Shown here: piece after piece, positions 55,958-61,626 of the stretch
Position numbering within the stretch: position 1 is the stretch's first letter
How the letters are laid out: each line of letters starts with the position of its first letter
Virus record (IMG/VR): IMGVR_UViG_3300042503_002394
Location: 21,000-84,999 of that record
Length of the DNA stretch: 64,000 nt
Reading direction: 5' to 3' (one strand)
DNA from: a virus
Position numbers and translations under genes: made by a program
The notes under the pieces: generated by a model
Database searches by the model: none
What the model saw: only the letters and a program-made list of their open reading frames with translations
Told to the model about the DNA's origin: nothing

Positions 55958-56203
55958 ATGAATTTACCAATAAGATTTAATAACTACGAAGACTGTTTAA
56001 TGGGAATAGCACAGTCTCATAATGATGCAGTTTATATTTATGATAAGGAAAAAATATTAACTAAAATAATGAAAACCTCAAATTGCTCTTATAAAGAAGC
56101 GTTGGGTTTTTTTGATAATCATGTAAACAAAGACTTTGGTAAAAGAGGTCCAGTTTATTTTTCAAGAATAGATCAAATGATTGAAGTAGATGGAAATGAA
56201 TAG
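55958..56203 (+). CDS. Small conserved-type phage hypothetical protein
   Basis: The 81-residue product begins MNLPIRFNNYEDCLMGIAQS and contains FGKRGPVYFSRIDQMIEVDG. It has one cysteine pair far apart and no membrane segment. It lies opposite to the late module and before the small-gene array. AT-rich codon use matches the late region rather than the array. Unknown function. Confidence 0.6.
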   Translation: MNLPIRFNNYEDCLMGIAQSHNDAVYIYDKEKILTKIMKTSNCSYKEALGFFDNHVNKDFGKRGPVYFSRIDQMIEVDGNE

Positions 56204-56402
56204 GTTTAAATAAAGGGGTGGGGTTTGGTTTGAATTTGATAAATGTATGGTGTTCACCCCCTCCCCCTACTTTTTCGAAAAATCAATTTTTGCAAAATTT
56301 CAGAAAAACCCACCCCCTTGTCAAGAAAAAGATGTGAAAAAAAATAGTGAAAAAAAATCTTTTTTTTGTTGCGTTTGCGGGGGAATCTGGTAATGTTCTT
56401 AC
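56204..56402. other. Junction region between AT-rich late module and GC-richer array
   Basis: No gene is supported in these 199 bp. The composition changes here: G-runs and C-runs appear (GGGGTGGGGTTT near 56213, CCCCCTCCCCCTAC near 56256) with an approximate inverted repeat between 56211-56224 and 56308-56322. The right end carries a GTCAAGAAAAA/A-tract module and the first array promoter. Confidence 0.6.
56369..56402 (+). promoter_or_regulatory. Leaderless array promoter 1
   Basis: TTGCGT (56369-56374), 16 bp, TAATGT (56391-56396), 6 bp, ATG at 56403. Preceded by a GTCAAGAAAAA-A/T module at 56321-56368. Confidence 0.65.
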
Positions 56403-56573
56403 ATGTCAAACGAACTCCAACTCCTCCGCATCGGTGATGTAATCGAATCCAAGCAAGGCAAATTCAAGGTTGCCGACATTGTAGAAGAACAATGGTATGA
56501 GCCTTGGGTTGTGCTGGTAAAGTGGAACGGAAACGCTTGGGAAGATACGAGAATCCAATTCAAAGACCTCTGA
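56403..56573 (+). CDS. Small hypothetical array protein, beta-type
   Basis: The 56-residue product begins MSNELQLLRIGDVIE and has a strand-rich pattern with WYEPWVVLVKWNG, resembling a small SH3-like barrel. It is the first of the array genes. The N-terminal codons ATG TCA AAC GAA CTC are shared with the next gene. Function unknown. Confidence 0.6.
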   Translation: MSNELQLLRIGDVIESKQGKFKVADIVEEQWYEPWVVLVKWNGNAWEDTRIQFKDL

Positions 56574-56592
56574 AAATAAAAAATCTTTTTCC

Positions 56593-56626
56593 TTGCTCTA
56601 ACCTCAAAATCTGCTAACTTTCTCTC
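56593..56626 (+). promoter_or_regulatory. Leaderless array promoter 2
   Basis: TTGCTC (56593-56598), 16 bp, TAACTT (56615-56620), 6 bp, ATG at 56627. Confidence 0.65.
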
Positions 56627-56785
56627 ATGTCAAACGAACTCGCCAACCTCTACAGCGCCGAAACTCTTGCCGCTCTTGCCGAACTCGAAGCAGTCGCGCA
56701 ACGCTTTGAGCAACTGGCAATCCGCACGGGTGAAAACGCCCAAGCATTCATCGAAGAATGCCGCGAAATAAAATGGGAAAAGTGA
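56627..56785 (+). CDS. Small hypothetical array protein, helical
   Basis: The 52-residue product begins MSNELANLYSAETLAALAEL and is predicted wholly helical, Ala/Glu-rich. It shares its first five codons with the preceding gene but not the rest, which suggests that the promoter-plus-start segment was duplicated as a unit. Function unknown. Confidence 0.6.
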   Translation: MSNELANLYSAETLAALAELEAVAQRFEQLAIRTGENAQAFIEECREIKWEK

Positions 56786-56794
56786 AAATTTTTC

Positions 56795-56828
56795 TTGCGT
56801 TCCCTCTCTCATCTGCTAACTTTCTCAC
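56795..56828 (+). promoter_or_regulatory. Leaderless array promoter 3
   Basis: TTGCGT (56795-56800), 16 bp, TAACTT (56817-56822), 6 bp, ATG at 56829. Confidence 0.68.
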
Positions 56829-57137
56829 ATGTCCAACACAACTACCATGACCACCCCAACAATCGAATCCTTCACCGCTCGCGTTCCAGTCGGAAGCCTT
56901 ACCACCTACGGCATCTTCCTTGGTTTCGAGGATCAAAAAGCAATCTTCAAAGGCCGCATGAAAACAGGCTCCAAAGATGTTCTTGAGGTTGCCTTGAATG
57001 CCAAGCTAATCGGTGGCGACTTCACCTTGGACAAGGTGCAAGTGACAACCCTCGAACAAGTTGCACAACGCAACAAAGCAAACGCCGAAAGCATGAGCGC
57101 ATTCTATGAAGCTCGCCCCGACCTTCTCAATGACTAA
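56829..57137 (+). CDS. Hypothetical array protein
   Basis: The 102-residue product begins MSNTTTMTTPTIESF and has a beta-type middle (GIFLGFEDQKAIFKGRM) and a helical C-terminus. The Thr-rich start, ATG TCC AAC ACA ACT, is shared in form with several other array genes. It ends in GAC TAA CCC, a junction that recurs in the array. Function unknown. Confidence 0.65.
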   Translation: MSNTTTMTTPTIESFTARVPVGSLTTYGIFLGFEDQKAIFKGRMKTGSKDVLEVALNAKLIGGDFTLDKVQVTTLEQVAQRNKANAESMSAFYEARPDLLND

Positions 57138-57155
57138 CCCACACACACACACACC

Positions 57156-57335
57156 ATGAAACACACCATCACAATCCTTGGCTCTGCCATCATCACCATG
57201 TCGCCTGTCTTTAGCCTTTGTGCCTTCTGTATCTACGGAGGACGAAGCGAAGTGTTCGACGCTGTATGTTTCTTAACCTTTGGCGCAACTATGTATGCGC
57301 TCGCACACCTTCAATCATACATCAAACATAACTAA
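57156..57335 (+). CDS. Small membrane protein
   Basis: The 59-residue product (MKHTITILGSAIITMSPVFS at the N-terminus) has two hydrophobic segments around residues 6-26 and 36-52, so it is likely an inner-membrane hairpin protein. It is preceded by an (AC)n tract, CCACACACACACACACC, instead of the regular promoter, and follows the previous stop by 18 bp. It may be co-transcribed with it. Confidence 0.5.
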   Translation: MKHTITILGSAIITMSPVFSLCAFCIYGGRSEVFDAVCFLTFGATMYALAHLQSYIKHN

Positions 57336-57338
57336 CAC

Positions 57339-57563
57339 ATGAGCGCACGAAACAAAGCACGAAAGATGATCAACGCACAAGTCTACGCAATCACAGGCTT
57401 GTCACTCGATGATCTACCCGACACCGCTCTTCTATGTGACCACATGGATACATTGGAAGAGATGATAGAAGAAGCGGACAGCATGACCCCCATGAGTGAG
57501 CTTCTCGACTACGCACAAGAAGCCGCAATGGAATTTCTAGAAGAAGAAGGAATGTCGGCATGA
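57339..57563 (+). CDS. Acidic hypothetical protein
   Basis: The 74-residue product begins MSARNKARKMINAQVYAITG and is acidic and helical in its C-terminal half (EEMIEEADSMTPMSELLD, then AAMEFLEEEG). It is separated from the previous stop by only 3 bp and its stop overlaps the next start (ATGA), so it belongs to a small operon. Function unknown. Confidence 0.6.
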   Translation: MSARNKARKMINAQVYAITGLSLDDLPDTALLCDHMDTLEEMIEEADSMTPMSELLDYAQEAAMEFLEEEGMSA

Positions 57564-57670
57564 GTGAAGAACTGCATGACATAGTTGCAAGCGCCGTGTG
57601 CTTTACTACTACGCTTGTAGTAGTATGGCACATTGTGCATAGCATAACTACATTGCCACTGCCTCTGTAA
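57560..57670 (+). CDS. Very small membrane protein
   Basis: The 36-residue ORF begins MSEELHDIVASAVCFTTTLV and has one hydrophobic segment (residues ~8-28). It is coupled to the previous gene by ATGA overlap. Its stop TAA is the first bases of the following hairpin element. Small size makes it uncertain. Confidence 0.45.
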   Translation: MSEELHDIVASAVCFTTTLVVVWHIVHSITTLPLPL

Positions 57671-57744
57671 CTCGTTGAGAATGAGTGAGTTACGGGCGGG
57701 GGCGGGGCCGCGCCCCGTAACTGCTTGAAAATGAATAAGTTACG
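57668..57744. repeat. GC-rich composite hairpin element R1, inverted core
   Basis: Hairpin A (TAACTC ... GAGTTA) is followed by a 33 bp core at 57689-57721 with GTTACGGG and CCCGTAAC arms, then another TAACTGCTTG...AAGTTA hairpin. The core is the exact reverse complement of the R5 core at 61041-61073. It ends a gene cluster and may act as a bidirectional terminator. Confidence 0.7.
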
Positions 57745-57835
57745 AATGCGCGAATCATCATGCTTTGCTCAATCCGTCAAGAAAAAACACAGAAAAAATG
57801 CAGAAAAAAAAGATGAAAAAAAATGAAAAAAGATG

Positions 57836-57870
57836 TTGCGTTTAGTCGGCCCCAAGGTTATACTTTGCGC
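57836..57870 (+). promoter_or_regulatory. Leaderless array promoter 4
   Basis: TTGCGT (57836-57841), 17 bp, TATACT (57859-57864), 6 bp, ATG at 57871. The A-rich stretch 57778-57833 begins with GTCAAGAAAAA. Confidence 0.7.
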
Positions 57871-58098
57871 ATGACCAACACCACTACCACCGCCGCCTTG
57901 TTCCGCGCCACTAAAAACTTTACTGTTGCTTACTGGCACAGCAAGCACACCACCAAAATCACCAAGGGCGAAACGATCATGCCAAACGAAAATTTCCGCA
58001 TCTTGAATGGCTTCTTCTTCTGGGTTGAGCGCGTGAGCAATGAGCAAACCACGCAAATGACAAAACCCTTGCCAGTCGAATTGATCGAAGAAATCTGA
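57871..58098 (+). CDS. Hypothetical array protein
   Basis: The start at 57871 is set by the promoter; an in-frame upstream ATG at 57823 lies inside the A-tract. The 75-residue product begins MTNTTTTAALFRATKNF and is beta-type with NFRILNGFFFWVERV. It has a Thr-rich start like other array products. Function unknown. Confidence 0.6.
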   Translation: MTNTTTTAALFRATKNFTVAYWHSKHTTKITKGETIMPNENFRILNGFFFWVERVSNEQTTQMTKPLPVELIEEI

Positions 58099-58107
58099 AA
58101 ATTTTTC

Positions 58108-58141
58108 TTGCCATTCTCTCAAAATAAACTAACTTTCTCTC
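58108..58141 (+). promoter_or_regulatory. Leaderless array promoter 5
   Basis: TTGCCA (58108-58113), 16 bp, TAACTT (58130-58135), 6 bp, ATG at 58142. Confidence 0.65.
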
Positions 58142-58276
58142 ATGTCCATTGACCAACTCACCCACACCGATTCAGTCGAACTGCTCGCCGCATTTCACGA
58201 AGCCGCAACGCAAGCCATGTATGAGTGGCAAGCCGAACAAGCCGCCGAATACTTTTCTTCACTTCTTGAAAAATAA
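58142..58276 (+). CDS. Small hypothetical helical protein
   Basis: The 44-residue ORF begins MSIDQLTHTDSVELLAAF and is predicted entirely helical, rich in Ala and Glu. It has its own array promoter and follows the array's typical 6 bp spacing, which supports its being real. Function unknown. Confidence 0.55.
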   Translation: MSIDQLTHTDSVELLAAFHEAATQAMYEWQAEQAAEYFSSLLEK

Positions 58277-58279
58277 AAG

Positions 58280-58341
58280 TTGACGCAATTCGAAAAATCC
58301 GCCATACTTCTCCCGCAACAATAAACAAAACAAAACACACC
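58280..58341 (+). promoter_or_regulatory. Array promoter 6 with a short leader
   Basis: TTGACG (58280-58285), 17 bp, CATACT (58303-58308), then about 27 nt of A/C-rich leader before ATG at 58342. This is the one clear exception to the leaderless spacing. Confidence 0.5.
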
Positions 58342-58596
58342 ATGAACATAAACTACCAAGCATCCGCACTTGAAATCGCAAACGCACTCGTCGGCAAAAC
58401 CGTTCGCTACTTTGCGAATGATTCCAAAATCAAAAATGATGGCGTTCGCGTCTTCAAAGTCGAGGCAGTCAATCATGTTTCGATTGGCAAAAAATCAGGT
58501 CGTCGTTATGTCACTATCCTTGCCAAGGATGTTGACGATGGCGGCGAAAGCAAGCATCGCAACCTTCACCTCGCGGGAATTGATCTCGTCGTGTGA
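58342..58596 (+). CDS. Hypothetical beta-rich array protein
   Basis: The 84-residue product begins MNINYQASALEIANALVGKT and has a strand-rich middle (GVRVFKVEAVNHVSIGKK, RYVTILAKDV), consistent with a small beta barrel. It does not carry the MSN-type start and has a short leader, unlike its neighbours. Function unknown. Confidence 0.6.
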   Translation: MNINYQASALEIANALVGKTVRYFANDSKIKNDGVRVFKVEAVNHVSIGKKSGRRYVTILAKDVDDGGESKHRNLHLAGIDLVV

Positions 58597-58660
58597 GTGG
58601 TGAAGCGTGCTGGGCATCACACTAAAAGGCCCACCTTGTCAACCTTAAAAAATAAAAAAA

Positions 58661-58825
58661 ATGAAATCTGCCGTTCTTTGTCTTTTCTTTTCTTCTTTAC
58701 ACATTGCGATTTTTTCGATTGTGCGAGCGTATGACATCATACCACACGATCTAAACTTTATTGTTTTTTGGCTTTGCCTCGCGTTGACTTGGGCAGGGTG
58801 CTTCAAAAGCGCATTGCAAGAATAA
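58661..58825 (+). CDS. Small membrane protein
   Basis: The 54-residue product begins MKSAVLCLFFSSLHIAIFSI and has two hydrophobic segments (about residues 4-22 and 32-47), so it probably spans the membrane twice. It lacks a clear array promoter; TTGTCA lies 25 bp upstream but spacing does not fit. It may be co-transcribed from the gene before. Function unknown. Confidence 0.45.
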   Translation: MKSAVLCLFFSSLHIAIFSIVRAYDIIPHDLNFIVFWLCLALTWAGCFKSALQE

Positions 58826-58888
58826 TTTTTCGGGCATGGGTGAAAGGTCGCGCCTCTGTGGTAGGGGGCGCGACTACACCCAAAAGTC

Positions 58889-58943
58889 ATAACCGCTTGA
58901 AAATGAGCGAGTTACGGGGCGCGGCCCCGCCGCCGCCCGTAAG
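58889..58943. repeat. Composite hairpin element R2
   Basis: TAACCGCTTG...GCGAGTTA is followed by a 33 bp core at 58911-58943 (GTTACGGGG ... CCCGTAAG). It starts the first of three ~150 bp units that include an A/T module and a promoter. Confidence 0.7.
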
Positions 58944-59037
58944 TGTCAAGAAAAAAATGCGGTTTTGTGAAACTTTTTTTTCTGCAAAAAATGATTTTTT
59001 TTGTTGCGGAATCGGGGGCTTGTGATACCTTTCTTAC
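58943..59037 (+). promoter_or_regulatory. A/T-tract module and leaderless array promoter 7
   Basis: GTGTCAAGAAAAAAATGCGG (58943-58962) is followed by T/A tracts to 59003, then TTGCGG (59004-59009), 16 bp, TACCTT (59026-59031), 6 bp, ATG at 59038. Nearly identical modules occur at 59851 and 60452. Confidence 0.7.
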
Positions 59038-59193
59038 ATGTCTACCACATCACTCATCATCGCCATCGACAACCTCCGCAAGCAACTTGAACTTTGCGAA
59101 GACTTCTCCGATTGGGAAGGTTGCGAAAGAATCGAAGAAGAAATTTCTTCTCTTGAAGCAATACTGGAAGAAAAGAATTTGACAGAAGCATGA
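59038..59193 (+). CDS. Small coiled-coil array protein
   Basis: The 51-residue product begins MSTTSLIIAIDNLRKQLELC and is a strongly predicted helix with heptad-like spacing (EDFSDWEGCERIEEEISSLE). The last codons overlap the next start by ATGA. Function unknown. Confidence 0.6.
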   Translation: MSTTSLIIAIDNLRKQLELCEDFSDWEGCERIEEEISSLEAILEEKNLTEA

Positions 59194-59312
59194 AAACCAT
59201 CACCATCACCATCCAACCCGCAAAGCCTCGCATCCGCTTTGCCCCTGCAACGATTCGCTTTGTAGACAAAAAGAAAAAACAAAAAAAAGAATCTTGCAGA
59301 AATAAAAATTGA
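59190..59312 (+). CDS. Very small basic protein
   Basis: The 40-residue ORF begins MKTITITIQPAKPRIRFAPA and ends in a lysine-rich tail. It is coupled to the previous gene by ATGA overlap, and its own stop TGA lies inside the -35 of the next promoter. Existence is uncertain but supported by the tight coupling. Confidence 0.45.
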   Translation: MKTITITIQPAKPRIRFAPATIRFVDKKKKQKKESCRNKN

Positions 59313-59346
59313 CAACCCGCCCCAAAAACTTTATCTTTCTCCCGCC
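59309..59346 (+). promoter_or_regulatory. Leaderless array promoter 8
   Basis: TTGACA (59309-59314), 17 bp, TATCTT (59332-59337), 9 bp, ATG at 59347. Confidence 0.65.
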
Positions 59347-59520
59347 ATGAAAAACGCAATACTCGAAAGCCTCTTCCTTCTTTCCTGCTCCATCCTTTGC
59401 GGCTCTGGACTTTTCCTCATTGAATGCCCCGCTTGGTTGCAAAATAGTTTCCTTGTGATGATGGTTGTCCCAAGTCTCTGGTTCATTCCTAAAAGAATTT
59501 TCATCGAAATGAAAAAATAA
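59347..59520 (+). CDS. Small membrane protein
   Basis: The 57-residue product begins MKNAILESLFLLSCSILCGS and has two hydrophobic segments around residues 5-26 and 33-50. It is likely a membrane protein of the array. Function unknown. Confidence 0.5.
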   Translation: MKNAILESLFLLSCSILCGSGLFLIECPAWLQNSFLVMMVVPSLWFIPKRIFIEMKK

Positions 59521-59521
59521 G

Positions 59522-59559
59522 TTGATAATCTCGAAAAAAAATCTTACTCTTTCCCCGCC
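59522..59559 (+). promoter_or_regulatory. Leaderless array promoter 9
   Basis: TTGATA (59522-59527), 17 bp, TACTCT (59545-59550), 9 bp, ATG at 59560. Confidence 0.6.
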
Positions 59560-59784
59560 ATGACCACCATCCAAAGAACATCACACAGCAACACCTACAA
59601 AACCTCACTCTTTGACTTGAGCATCCCAAAGAGAAAAAGCAAAAGACCTATGATCTGTTTCACGAATCACGAAATGGCTGTTGCCATGTTCATCGACAGA
59701 AGTGAAGCGGCAGATGTCCTGCAAAGAAAATTCAAAAATCTGCTTGACATGAACAGAAAAACAACCCGCTTCATGCGTAAATAA
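59560..59784 (+). CDS. Hypothetical basic array protein
   Basis: The 74-residue product begins MTTIQRTSHSNTYKTSLFDL and is basic throughout (PKRKSKRP, then NRKTTRFMRK). It might bind nucleic acid, but no motif is visible. It has its own promoter and ends before hairpin element R3. Confidence 0.55.
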   Translation: MTTIQRTSHSNTYKTSLFDLSIPKRKSKRPMICFTNHEMAVAMFIDRSEAADVLQRKFKNLLDMNRKTTRFMRK

Positions 59785-59797
59785 AAAGCGCACATCA

Positions 59798-59851
59798 TAA
59801 CTTGTTGAAAATCAACGAGTTACGGGGCGCGGCCCCGCCGCCAGCCGTAAC
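59798..59851. repeat. Composite hairpin element R3
   Basis: TAACTTGTTGAAAATCAACG-AGTTA hairpin and a 33 bp core at 59819-59851 (GTTACGGGG ... AGCCGTAAC). Second copy of the ~150 bp unit. Confidence 0.72.
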
Positions 59852-59945
59852 TGTCAAGAAAAAAATGCGGTTTTGTGAAAGTTTTTTTTCTGCAAAAAGT
59901 GAAAATTTTTCTTGCGATATCGCGGGGATGTGATAACTTTCTTGC
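59851..59945 (+). promoter_or_regulatory. A/T-tract module and leaderless array promoter 10
   Basis: CTGTCAAGAAAAAAATGCGG (59851-59870) and tracts to 59911, then TTGCGA (59912-59917), 16 bp, TAACTT (59934-59939), 6 bp, ATG at 59946. Confidence 0.72.
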
Positions 59946-60086
59946 ATGACTGACAGCAACACCACCCCCGACACAGAAAACCACAACGGAACTTTCGGCT
60001 TGAATGATCGCCCATCTTTCAGCGACAGCGAAGACTTTGGCTTGTTCGGTTGGTTGGGCGAAGAAGAAGAGCAGGAAGAAAAATAA
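59946..60086 (+). CDS. Small acidic array protein
   Basis: The 46-residue product begins MTDSNTTPDTENHNGTFGLN and ends GEEEEQEEK, so it is strongly acidic and probably disordered. It could mimic nucleic acid charge, but that is speculative. It has a regular array promoter. Confidence 0.5.
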   Translation: MTDSNTTPDTENHNGTFGLNDRPSFSDSEDFGLFGWLGEEEEQEEK

Positions 60087-60101
60087 GAAAAGGAACTCCG
60101 A

Positions 60102-60113
60102 TACAATAAGTGT
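60102..60113 (+). promoter_or_regulatory. Extended-type -10 without -35, array
   Basis: AAGGAACTCCGATACAATAA includes TACAAT (60102-60107), 6 bp, ATG at 60114. The same block recurs at 60330-60350 as AAGGAACTCTGATATAATAA, where TG precedes TATAAT as in extended -10 promoters. There is no -35 match. Confidence 0.5.
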
Positions 60114-60341
60114 ATGAGAAAATACAAGCCATGGAATCTATCAAATCGTTATGGTGTAAGTCATTACGAAGTTCCTGATGACTTTGTTAGAGACGATTAC
60201 CTGAAACGATACGATACAGTAGATGTTGTGCAGGTGAATACTGATGGAACTCGTACGTCTTATCCAATGAATCATCGCGTTCTTGCAGAATGTCTAGGAA
60301 GAGATCAGTTTGAAAGCGTAGGTTGTTGGAAGGAACTCTGA
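60114..60341 (+). CDS. Hypothetical array protein
   Basis: The 75-residue product begins MRKYKPWNLSNRYGVSHYEV and is mixed, with FVRDDYLKRYDTVDV. Its codon use is more A/T-rich than its neighbours, and it is preceded by a different promoter type. Both facts suggest a separate origin. Function unknown. Confidence 0.6.
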   Translation: MRKYKPWNLSNRYGVSHYEVPDDFVRDDYLKRYDTVDVVQVNTDGTRTSYPMNHRVLAECLGRDQFESVGCWKEL

Positions 60342-60391
60342 TATAATAAGAACATATGAAATACCTACCAACGATCAACCTATGGGCTTGA
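60342..60391 (+). pseudogene. Second copy of the promoter with a truncated 11-codon ORF
   Basis: The promoter block at 60330-60350 repeats that at 60092-60110: TATAAT (60342-60347), 8 bp, ATG at 60356. Only 11 codons follow (MKYLPTINLWA) before TGA at 60389-60391. It is probably a leftover of a deleted gene. Confidence 0.5.
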
Positions 60392-60398
60392 CACTCTC

Positions 60399-60452
60399 TA
60401 ACTCGTTGAAACCCAGCGAGTTACGGGGCGCGGCCCCGCCGCCAGCCGTAAC
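60399..60452. repeat. Composite hairpin element R4
   Basis: TAACTCGTTGAAACCCAGCG-AGTTA and a 33 bp core at 60420-60452 identical to that of R3. Third copy of the ~150 bp unit. Confidence 0.75.
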
Positions 60453-60546
60453 TGTCAAGAAAAAAATGCGGTTTTGTGAAAGTTTTTTTCTCATAAAAAA
60501 TGATTTTTTTTGTTGCGTTTCGAGCGAATTGTGATAACTTTCTTAC
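60452..60546 (+). promoter_or_regulatory. A/T-tract module and leaderless array promoter 11
   Basis: CTGTCAAGAAAAAAATGCGG (60452-60471) and T/A tracts, then TTGCGT (60513-60518), 16 bp, TAACTT (60535-60540), 6 bp, ATG at 60547. Confidence 0.75.
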
Positions 60547-60753
60547 ATGTCCAACACGACCACCACCACCCGCCCTCGCATCAACACTCTTGTTCGATTC
60601 ACCTACTGCGGAATGAATCTGACTGGAAGCGTCACCGACCGCGACACTCTCGACGGCGCGTTCATCATCATCTACCGCGACCCATACTGCGGCGACCGCT
60701 GCACGGTTGCATCGAGCCGAGTTGAAAATCTGAAAATTTTTCACGGAAAATAA
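60547..60753 (+). CDS. Hypothetical beta-type array protein
   Basis: The 68-residue product begins MSNTTTTTRPRINTLVRFTY and contains GMNLTGSVTDRDTLDGAFII, consistent with an SH3-like small barrel. The start ATG TCC AAC ACG ACC ACC ACC is CA/CC-rich. Two cysteines near DPYCGDRCT might bind a metal. Function unknown. Confidence 0.6.
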   Translation: MSNTTTTTRPRINTLVRFTYCGMNLTGSVTDRDTLDGAFIIIYRDPYCGDRCTVASSRVENLKIFHGK

Positions 60754-60763
60754 AAAGTTTTTC

Positions 60764-60797
60764 TTGCGTTTCTCTTAAAATCCATTAATCTACTCCC
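60764..60797 (+). promoter_or_regulatory. Leaderless array promoter 12
   Basis: TTGCGT (60764-60769), 16 bp, TAATCT (60786-60791), 6 bp, ATG at 60798. Confidence 0.65.
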
Positions 60798-61001
60798 ATG
60801 TCCAACACCTACCACGCCACCGAAGTTTCCCCCGAAGAATACACCGCCGCTCTTGCGGAAGCCGCCGAGCTTGCGCTCGCGGACTACCACGCGCACCTCG
60901 ATCAGCTTGAGGCCCAGCGCCAGCCCGACGATTCGGATTGGAACTACTACCCCGAAGACGACTACAACGAATACACGATGGGCTACGATGGCGGCTTCTG
61001 A
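60798..61001 (+). CDS. Acidic hypothetical array protein
   Basis: The 67-residue product begins MSNTYHATEVSPEEYTAALA. Its N-terminal half is an Ala/Glu helix, and its C-terminal part is rich in Asp, Tyr and Asn (NYYPEDDYNEYTMGYDGG). It has the MSN-type start and a regular promoter. Function unknown. Confidence 0.6.
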   Translation: MSNTYHATEVSPEEYTAALAEAAELALADYHAHLDQLEAQRQPDDSDWNYYPEDDYNEYTMGYDGGF

Positions 61002-61019
61002 GTCGCCCCATCGCCTTTC

Positions 61020-61096
61020 TAACTCATTGAAAACAAGCGAGTTACGGGGCGCGGCCCCGCCCCCGCCCGTAACTCATTCAAAACCAATGACTTACA
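61020..61096. repeat. Composite hairpin element R5
   Basis: TAACTCATTGAAAACAAGCG-AGTTA, a 33 bp core at 61041-61073 (GTTACGGGG ... CCCGTAAC), then a further hairpin TAACTCATTC...AATGACTTA. The core equals R1 in reverse orientation. Confidence 0.72.
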
Positions 61097-61110
61097 GCGG
61101 CCCATGTAGT

Positions 61111-61158
61111 CTATTTACTATTTTGCTATTTACTATTTTGCTATTTAACTATTTGCTA
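61111..61158. repeat. Short tandem repeat, 15 bp unit
   Basis: Two perfect copies of CTATTTACTATTTTG (61111-61125, 61126-61140) and a degenerate third copy to 61158. It sits between R5 and an A-tract module with GTCAAGAAGAAAA at 61169. It is AT-rich and lies in a 239 bp gap without a gene. Confidence 0.75.
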
Positions 61159-61206
61159 GTGTTGATTTGTCAAGAAGAAAATTGCAGTTTATTCTGAAAA
61201 TAAAAT

Positions 61207-61240
61207 TTGACACCTCGCGTCTTTGTGTTAAGTTTCCCCC
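61207..61240 (+). promoter_or_regulatory. Leaderless array promoter 13
   Basis: TTGACA (61207-61212), 16 bp, TAAGTT (61229-61234), 6 bp, ATG at 61241. Confidence 0.65.
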
Positions 61241-61381
61241 ATGCAAATCATCAACCACATCCTGTCACTATTCACACGCGACCGCAAATCAATTTACGGA
61301 TCGCGTATCTTTCAACAACAATCTTGGCTTGATAAGCAAGTGCAAGAATCGCAATGGAAGCGCAGATTTCTTGTTGACTAA
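61241..61381 (+). CDS. Small hypothetical basic protein
   Basis: The 46-residue product begins MQIINHILSLFTRDRKSIYG and ends RRFLVD. Its last codons GTT GAC TAA coincide with the -35 of the next promoter (TTGACT). Function unknown. Confidence 0.55.
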   Translation: MQIINHILSLFTRDRKSIYGSRIFQQQSWLDKQVQESQWKRRFLVD

Positions 61382-61407
61382 CCCCCAAAATAAATTAAAC
61401 TATCCCC
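61374..61407 (+). promoter_or_regulatory. Leaderless array promoter 14
   Basis: TTGACT (61374-61379, overlapping the previous stop), 16 bp, TAAACT (61396-61401), 6 bp, ATG at 61408. Confidence 0.65.
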
Positions 61408-61584
61408 ATGCAAACAAAAACATTTGTCATAGAAGACGAGCCGATTGTTTTTATCGTTGATGGAACACGAGGCATTGTGATAAACCCAATGGAAGAACGA
61501 GTTGAGATTGATACCCAAATCCCCGATGGAATTGAAAACCCATTTGATTATCTCTTGGAAGACTATGAAGATGGAGTTCTTTGA
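61408..61584 (+). CDS. Small acidic hypothetical protein
   Basis: The 58-residue product begins MQTKTFVIEDEPIVFIVDGT and is acidic at its C-terminus (DYLLEDYEDGVL). Its first part is beta-type. The start codons ATG CAA ACA are shared with the gene at 61627. Function unknown. Confidence 0.55.
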   Translation: MQTKTFVIEDEPIVFIVDGTRGIVINPMEERVEIDTQIPDGIENPFDYLLEDYEDGVL

Positions 61585-61592
61585 TTTTCTTG

Positions 61593-61626
61593 TTGACTAA
61601 CCCCAAAAATAATACACACTACTGCC
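61593..61626 (+). promoter_or_regulatory. Leaderless array promoter 15
   Basis: TTGACT (61593-61598), 16 bp, CACACT (61615-61620), 6 bp, ATG at 61627. The -10 is weak. Confidence 0.5.

Noticed and set aside
56204-56402. Treating the composition change as proof of a chimeric contig
   Set aside because: The TGTCAAGA/A-tract module and leaderless spacing occur on both sides; I keep it as an open check rather than a conclusion.
56829-57137. CRISPR-like array from the regularly spaced repeats in the right part
   Set aside because: The repeats are promoters and hairpins separated by coding sequences of variable length, not short direct repeats with equal spacers.
57139-57155. (AC)n tract as a promoter of the 57156 gene
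   Set aside because: It contains no convincing -35/-10 pair; I kept it only as a feature of the leader.
58636-58660. TTGTCA as a -35 for the 58661 gene
   Set aside because: The distance to the ATG is too short for a -10 at standard spacing.
59034-59574. Overlapping minus-strand frames of 93-122 codons opposite the small-gene array
   Set aside because: They lie antisense to genes with clear plus-strand promoters, have low-complexity Phe/Ser/Arg content, and have no promoter on their own strand.
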